The notes below the pieces were generated by a model. It ran no database searches, was not told the origin of the DNA, and saw nothing but the letters and a program-made list of their open reading frames with translations. A DNA stretch of 17,530 bases from CAYMND01 sp964465065 (lineage in GTDB: Bacteria > Acidobacteriota > Aminicenantia > UBA2199), in assembly GCA_964465065.1 (NCBI GenBank), contig CAYXHZ010000060.1:1-17530 (forward strand). Direction: 5' to 3'. A program made the translations under genes and the position numbers. Positions 14,411-17,530 of this stretch are shown piece after piece. The stretch's first letter is position 1, and each line of letters opens with the position of its first letter.

Positions 14411-15823
14411 TTATTCCCGGGGCAGCGGGATCTCGGTCACTTCGCCCATTTGCAGCGTGCGCAGCGGCTCCAGCAGTTTTTCCTTGGGACCGATCACCAG
14501 AACGACCAGTCCGTCGGGGGACAGGACGCGTCGGGCCATGGCTTTCACCTTGGCCGCGTCGACGGCGGCGATGCGGGTCAGATAGCTGTCGAAGTAATTT
14601 TCCGGAAAGCCTTGCAGGCGCATGGTCATGGTCTGATAGAGCAGCGCCGCCGGGGATTCGAAGCGGAAGACGAAGGAATTGGCTTCGTAGCGTTTGGCCG
14701 TGTCCAGCTCGGTCGCGCTCACCTCGCTTTTCGTCATGTCGCCGATGATGCCGGCGATGACGGAGATGGCTTCGGCGGCCGATTGGGCTTTGGTCTGGGT
14801 GAAACAGGTGAAGGTGCCGCGGTCGCGGCCGGCGTTGACCGTCCCCGAAGCCGTGTAGGCCAGGCCGCGGTGCGAACGGATTTCGCGCATGATGCGGGAG
14901 TTGAAGCCGCCTCCGCCCAGGATGTAGTTGAGTACGGTCATTTCGGCGTTGTCGGGATCCAGGCGGTTGATGCCCAGGTGACCCATCAGCAACGCCGCCT
15001 GGTTCATGTCGGGCCTGTCCACCAGGTAGATGCCCGGTTTGGCGGCCAGAGTCAGAGCCGTTGCGCTGTTCTGTGCGGTCTGGGCGACCGTCCAGGAGGA
15101 AAAGTCGCGCTTGGCCATGGACTTGACCCGTTCCGGATCGAAGTCGCCGCAGACGGCGATCAGCAGGCGGCGTCCCTGCAGCGAACGGCGGTGGAATTCG
15201 ATCAGGTCGGCGCGGGAAATGGCCTGGATCGAACTCGAGGTCGTCCTTCGCCCTTCGGGTTGCGAGCGGCCGAACAACAGTTCGCTCCACAACACCCGGG
15301 CAATGCCGATGGGTTCGTCCCAGCGGCGGCGGATATCCTCGAGTTCGCTGTTCTTCTCGCTGTCCAGGCGCGACTCGTCGAAGCGGGGCTGCAGCAAGAT
15401 GTCGGTCAACAGCTTCCAGGAGGCGTCGAAGTTCTTGCTCAGCGACCACAGGCTCAGGGTCGAACTTTCCAGATCCGTGAATGCGGTGATGGAGGATCCC
15501 AGCTCGTCGAGGCGGTCTTCCATCTGCTCGGGGCTAAGCTGGCCGGCACCGCCGCTCTTGAGCGAACGCAGAGTCAGGGCGGCCAGTCCTTCGCGGCCCT
15601 GCGGATCCAGGATGGAGCCGCCGGCGATCAGGGCATAGACGCGGACGGTGGGTACGTCGTGGTCGGCCAGCAGCAACAGCTGTTTGCCCGCACCCAGCTC
15701 GACCGTCTGGGGTTTGGGCGGGTTGAAACGCAACTCCGGGTAACGGAGACCCTTGGGGTCGCGTGCGTTCTGAGCCGGCAGGGCGATGGCCAGCAGCAGT
15801 ATAAAAGACAATGCTCGGATCAT
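14411..15823 (-). CDS. M16-family peptidase-like subunit without zinc site
   Basis: This 470-residue protein has a signal peptide (MIRALSFILLLAIALPAQN) and the M16 two-lobe fold. Where active M16 enzymes have HxxEH it reads GLAALTLRSLKSGG (A82, L85, R86), so it cannot bind zinc. It does keep the Arg/Tyr substrate-binding pair of regulatory subunits (R316 and Y323 in the span FNSRIMREIRSHRGLAY) after a glycine-rich LGGGGFNS loop. This matches the non-catalytic partner in bacterial two-subunit M16 peptidases and in mitochondrial processing peptidase alpha. Its ATG overlaps the stop of the catalytic gene (ATGA, 15820-15823) with GGGAG (15831-15835) upstream, so the two are probably made in step and assemble in the periplasm. 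Confidence 0.9.
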   Translation of the reverse strand: MIRALSFILLLAIALPAQNARDPKGLRYPELRFNPPKPQTVELGAGKQLLLLADHDVPTVRVYALIAGGSILDPQGREGLAALTLRSLKSGGAGQLSPEQMEDRLDELGSSITAFTDLESSTLSLWSLSKNFDASWKLLTDILLQPRFDESRLDSEKNSELEDIRRRWDEPIGIARVLWSELLFGRSQPEGRRTTSSSIQAISRADLIEFHRRSLQGRRLLIAVCGDFDPERVKSMAKRDFSSWTVAQTAQNSATALTLAAKPGIYLVDRPDMNQAALLMGHLGINRLDPDNAEMTVLNYILGGGGFNSRIMREIRSHRGLAYTASGTVNAGRDRGTFTCFTQTKAQSAAEAISVIAGIIGDMTKSEVSATELDTAKRYEANSFVFRFESPAALLYQTMTMRLQGFPENYFDSYLTRIAAVDAAKVKAMARRVLSPDGLVVLVIGPKEKLLEPLRTLQMGEVTEIPLPRE

Positions 15824-17313
15824 TTTTTTTCTCCCTGTTCCTTGCGCAAGAGGATGCCGACGGTGCGGTTACTGGCCGTGAAGTATTTTTCGGCCGCAGC
15901 CATGATCTCGGCGGCGCTGACGGTTTTGAGCTGTTCGACGCGTTTGAATTCGGCGTCGACATCGCCGTGCAACTGGGCGTTGCTGAGGATGCGCATGCCC
16001 AGAAGGATGTTGCGGTCCAAGCCGTTGTAGAGGGCGGCTTGAGCCTGGTTGATGGCCCGGCGAAGTTCCGCTTCGCCCACCGGCTCGGTTTTCAGTCTGT
16101 TCAGATGAGCGTAGAATTCGTTTTCCAGTTCCTGGACCGTGTGCGGGTGTCGGGGCGCGCCCTGCAGCATGAACAGCGAGCCGTGGCGTTCGCCCAGGGC
16201 GTTGGCCGAGGCGAAGGCGTTGAAGGCGATCTGGCGGCGGACGACCAGGTCGCGGTTGAGGCGGGAGGAATCGCCGGCGCTCAGGAGCAGGGCGATCATC
16301 TCCAGGCTCAGGTTGTCCCTGGATTCCCGTCCCGGGGTTTGAAAACCGATCAGGATCTCGGGCTCGGAGTCCATCCAGACCGTGACCCGTCTCTCGGCGT
16401 TCTGCTGCGGTTCGTGGTTGAGCACCCGCGGCGGTTCGGCGCCTCGGGGGATGTCCCCGAAGTATTTCTCCGCCAGCCGTTTGACCTCGGAAAGGGAAAC
16501 GTCTCCGACCAGGGCGGCCATCAGGTTGTTGGGCACGTAGTTGCGGGAAAAGAAATTCCGGGCCTGGGCCTTGGTGAAGGTCTGGATGTCGTGCATGTGA
16601 CCGATGACCTCGTGGCGGTAGGGATGAACCATGAAGGCGGCGTTGAGGAACTGTTCGAACAGATAACCGGCGGGACTGTTTTCCACACCCATGCGCCGTT
16701 CCTCGTTGATCACGTCGCGTTCAGAGTAGAATTCGCGCATGACCAGGTTCTTCAGCTTTTCCGATTCCATCAGGAACCACAGTTCCAGACGGTTGGCCGG
16801 CAGCGAGATGAAGTACTGGGTGCTGTCCTGGCCGGTGGAGGCGTTGCGGCCCCGGCCGCCGTTCTCGCTGTAAATCTTGTTGTATTCCTCTTTCACGGCG
16901 TAGGCGCTGTGCTTTTCCTGGAGCTCGGACAGTTTCTTGCGCATGTCGGCCACCCGGGTCGGGTCGGCCAGGCTACCCTTGTCCAATTCGGCGCTCAGCT
17001 CGTCGCCGATGCGGTCCATCTCGGTCAAAATCGGTGCTTCGGCTTGATAATCGGTCGTGCCGATCAGCGGTGTTCCCTTTTTAGAAAGGTGCTCGATGAA
17101 ATGGGCCAGCCCGGTCTCGCCGGTCTGCTCGTCGCAGGAGCCGGTCTTGGCCATGTAGATGCCGAAGAAGGTCGGAATCTGGTGACGTTCGTAGACCCAG
17201 AAGGTCATGCCGTTGTCCAGTGTGAACGAATGGGCGCGTTGCGACAGGCCAGTACCCTGAAGCAGCGTGCATGTCAATACAATGAGCCCCGCCAGGGGCA
17301 ATGTTTTCCTCAT
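15820..17313 (-). CDS. M16-family zinc metallopeptidase, catalytic subunit
   Basis: This 497-residue exported protein carries the inverted zinc motif HxxEH at H71-F-I-E74-H75 (GLAHFIEHLSKKG), with the third ligand probably E205 in RDVINEERR. A signal peptide spans about residues 1-24 (MRKTLPLAGLIVLTCTLL...). H75 to E205 is 130 residues, against about 77 in pitrilysin. The extra 50 or so residues (about 90-150) are charged and probably a helical hairpin (DELSAELDKGS, MRKKLSELQEKHS), an insertion I recognise from other bacterial M16 proteins. In the second lobe the Arg/Tyr pair is not intact: the place of Tyr is Phe (RRQIAFNAF), which fits a requirement for the downstream partner. The start at 17313 has GAGG at 17320-17323. 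The enzyme likely degrades peptides in the periplasm. Confidence 0.92.
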   Translation of the reverse strand: MRKTLPLAGLIVLTCTLLQGTGLSQRAHSFTLDNGMTFWVYERHQIPTFFGIYMAKTGSCDEQTGETGLAHFIEHLSKKGTPLIGTTDYQAEAPILTEMDRIGDELSAELDKGSLADPTRVADMRKKLSELQEKHSAYAVKEEYNKIYSENGGRGRNASTGQDSTQYFISLPANRLELWFLMESEKLKNLVMREFYSERDVINEERRMGVENSPAGYLFEQFLNAAFMVHPYRHEVIGHMHDIQTFTKAQARNFFSRNYVPNNLMAALVGDVSLSEVKRLAEKYFGDIPRGAEPPRVLNHEPQQNAERRVTVWMDSEPEILIGFQTPGRESRDNLSLEMIALLLSAGDSSRLNRDLVVRRQIAFNAFASANALGERHGSLFMLQGAPRHPHTVQELENEFYAHLNRLKTEPVGEAELRRAINQAQAALYNGLDRNILLGMRILSNAQLHGDVDAEFKRVEQLKTVSAAEIMAAAEKYFTASNRTVGILLRKEQGEKK

Positions 17314-17411
17314 GATACACCTCGCCGGACTTGTAGCCCGGATTCAACTAATACGGAGAAAGACGCGGCGAAGTTTGCCGGAACGTACCTGTCGGGGAGT
17401 TGGGATCCGGG

Positions 17412-17530
17412 TCAGCGGTATGCTGTTTCGATATGCAGCATCCACACTTCTTCGTCGACCTCGTCCTGAAGGTAGAAATAACGGCCCCGGTCGAATCCGT
17501 ACAACCGGCCGTTGACGTTACGCCCGCAGT
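17412..17530 (-). CDS. 3' end of an unidentified gene (partial)
   Basis: The reverse strand is open from the window edge to a TGA at 17414-17412, giving 38 residues that end in FYLQDEVDEEVWMLHIETAYR. Aromatic and acidic composition and codon use look genuinely coding, but I do not recognise the family. It points toward the M16 pair and ends 98 nt before it, so it may be in the same transcript. The 98-nt gap (17314-17411) shows no clear promoter or terminator. Confidence 0.55.
   Translation of the reverse strand, partial: CGRNVNGRLYGFDRGRYFYLQDEVDEEVWMLHIETAYR

Noticed and set aside
14363..16030. 555-codon and 552-codon + strand open frames opposite the M16 genes (to 17469)
   Set aside because: They are antisense shadows without ribosome sites; the M16 pair on the reverse strand has signal peptides and catalytic motifs.

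Overview
The window is a densely coded stretch of a GC-rich, Gram-negative bacterial chromosome. It encodes an OmpA-type peptidoglycan-binding protein, lipoproteins, a predicted outer-membrane barrel and several exported peptidases. Shine-Dalgarno sites are clear, and the best promoters are sigma70-like with TACAAT or TAGAAT -10 boxes. The combination of secreted S9 and paired M16 peptidases, a lipoprotein-type sulfatase, an NSS transporter with a MetS-type small subunit and an Nramp-like transporter recalls Acidobacteriota and related phyla (for example Aminicenantes). That placement is an inference from gene content and I could not test it. I saw no rRNA, tRNA, CRISPR array, insertion sequence or phage gene.

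Layout. On the + strand, positions 109-1341 encode an OmpA-family fusion protein. Positions 1436-5351 are a tightly overlapping three-gene unit: an NSS-type Na+-coupled amino-acid transporter, a 39-residue single-helix MetS-like subunit, and a sulfatase/phosphotransferase-superfamily lipoprotein. The largest non-coding gap, about 217 nt at 5352-5568, holds an inverted repeat and a promoter. It leads into an unrecognised envelope protein (5569-6606). A convergent - strand operon reads from 10558 down to 6636: small lipoprotein, DUF2461 protein, S9-family serine peptidase. Upstream of it on the same strand lies a DUF4143-type ATPase whose 5' end is lost at the P-loop (10620-about 11855). It is divergent from a radical SAM (SplB-like) gene at 11886-12674. 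The + strand continues with an Nramp-related transporter (12751-14169) and a YwbE-family small protein (14179-14385). The right end is a - strand pair of overlapping M16 peptidase genes (17313 down to 14411), one carrying HxxEH and the other lacking it. At the edge is the 3' end of an unidentified gene.

How the genes work together. Three clusters use 4-nt stop/start overlaps (2905-2908, 3021-3024, 10259-10262, 15820-15823), so translational coupling looks routine here. The M16 pair most likely forms one heteromeric periplasmic metallopeptidase. The NSS, MetS-like and sulfatase-like genes are likely co-expressed, although a functional link between the lipoprotein enzyme and the transporter is only suggested by this arrangement. 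Much of the window concerns cell-envelope anchoring, peptide breakdown and solute uptake, consistent with a peptide- or amino-acid-using lifestyle. I found no clearly new multi-gene system. The items most worth a second look are the tiny transporter subunit coupled to a sulfatase-like gene, the ATPase cut at its P-loop next to a nearly leaderless radical SAM gene, and the Nramp-like protein without the canonical metal-binding motif.
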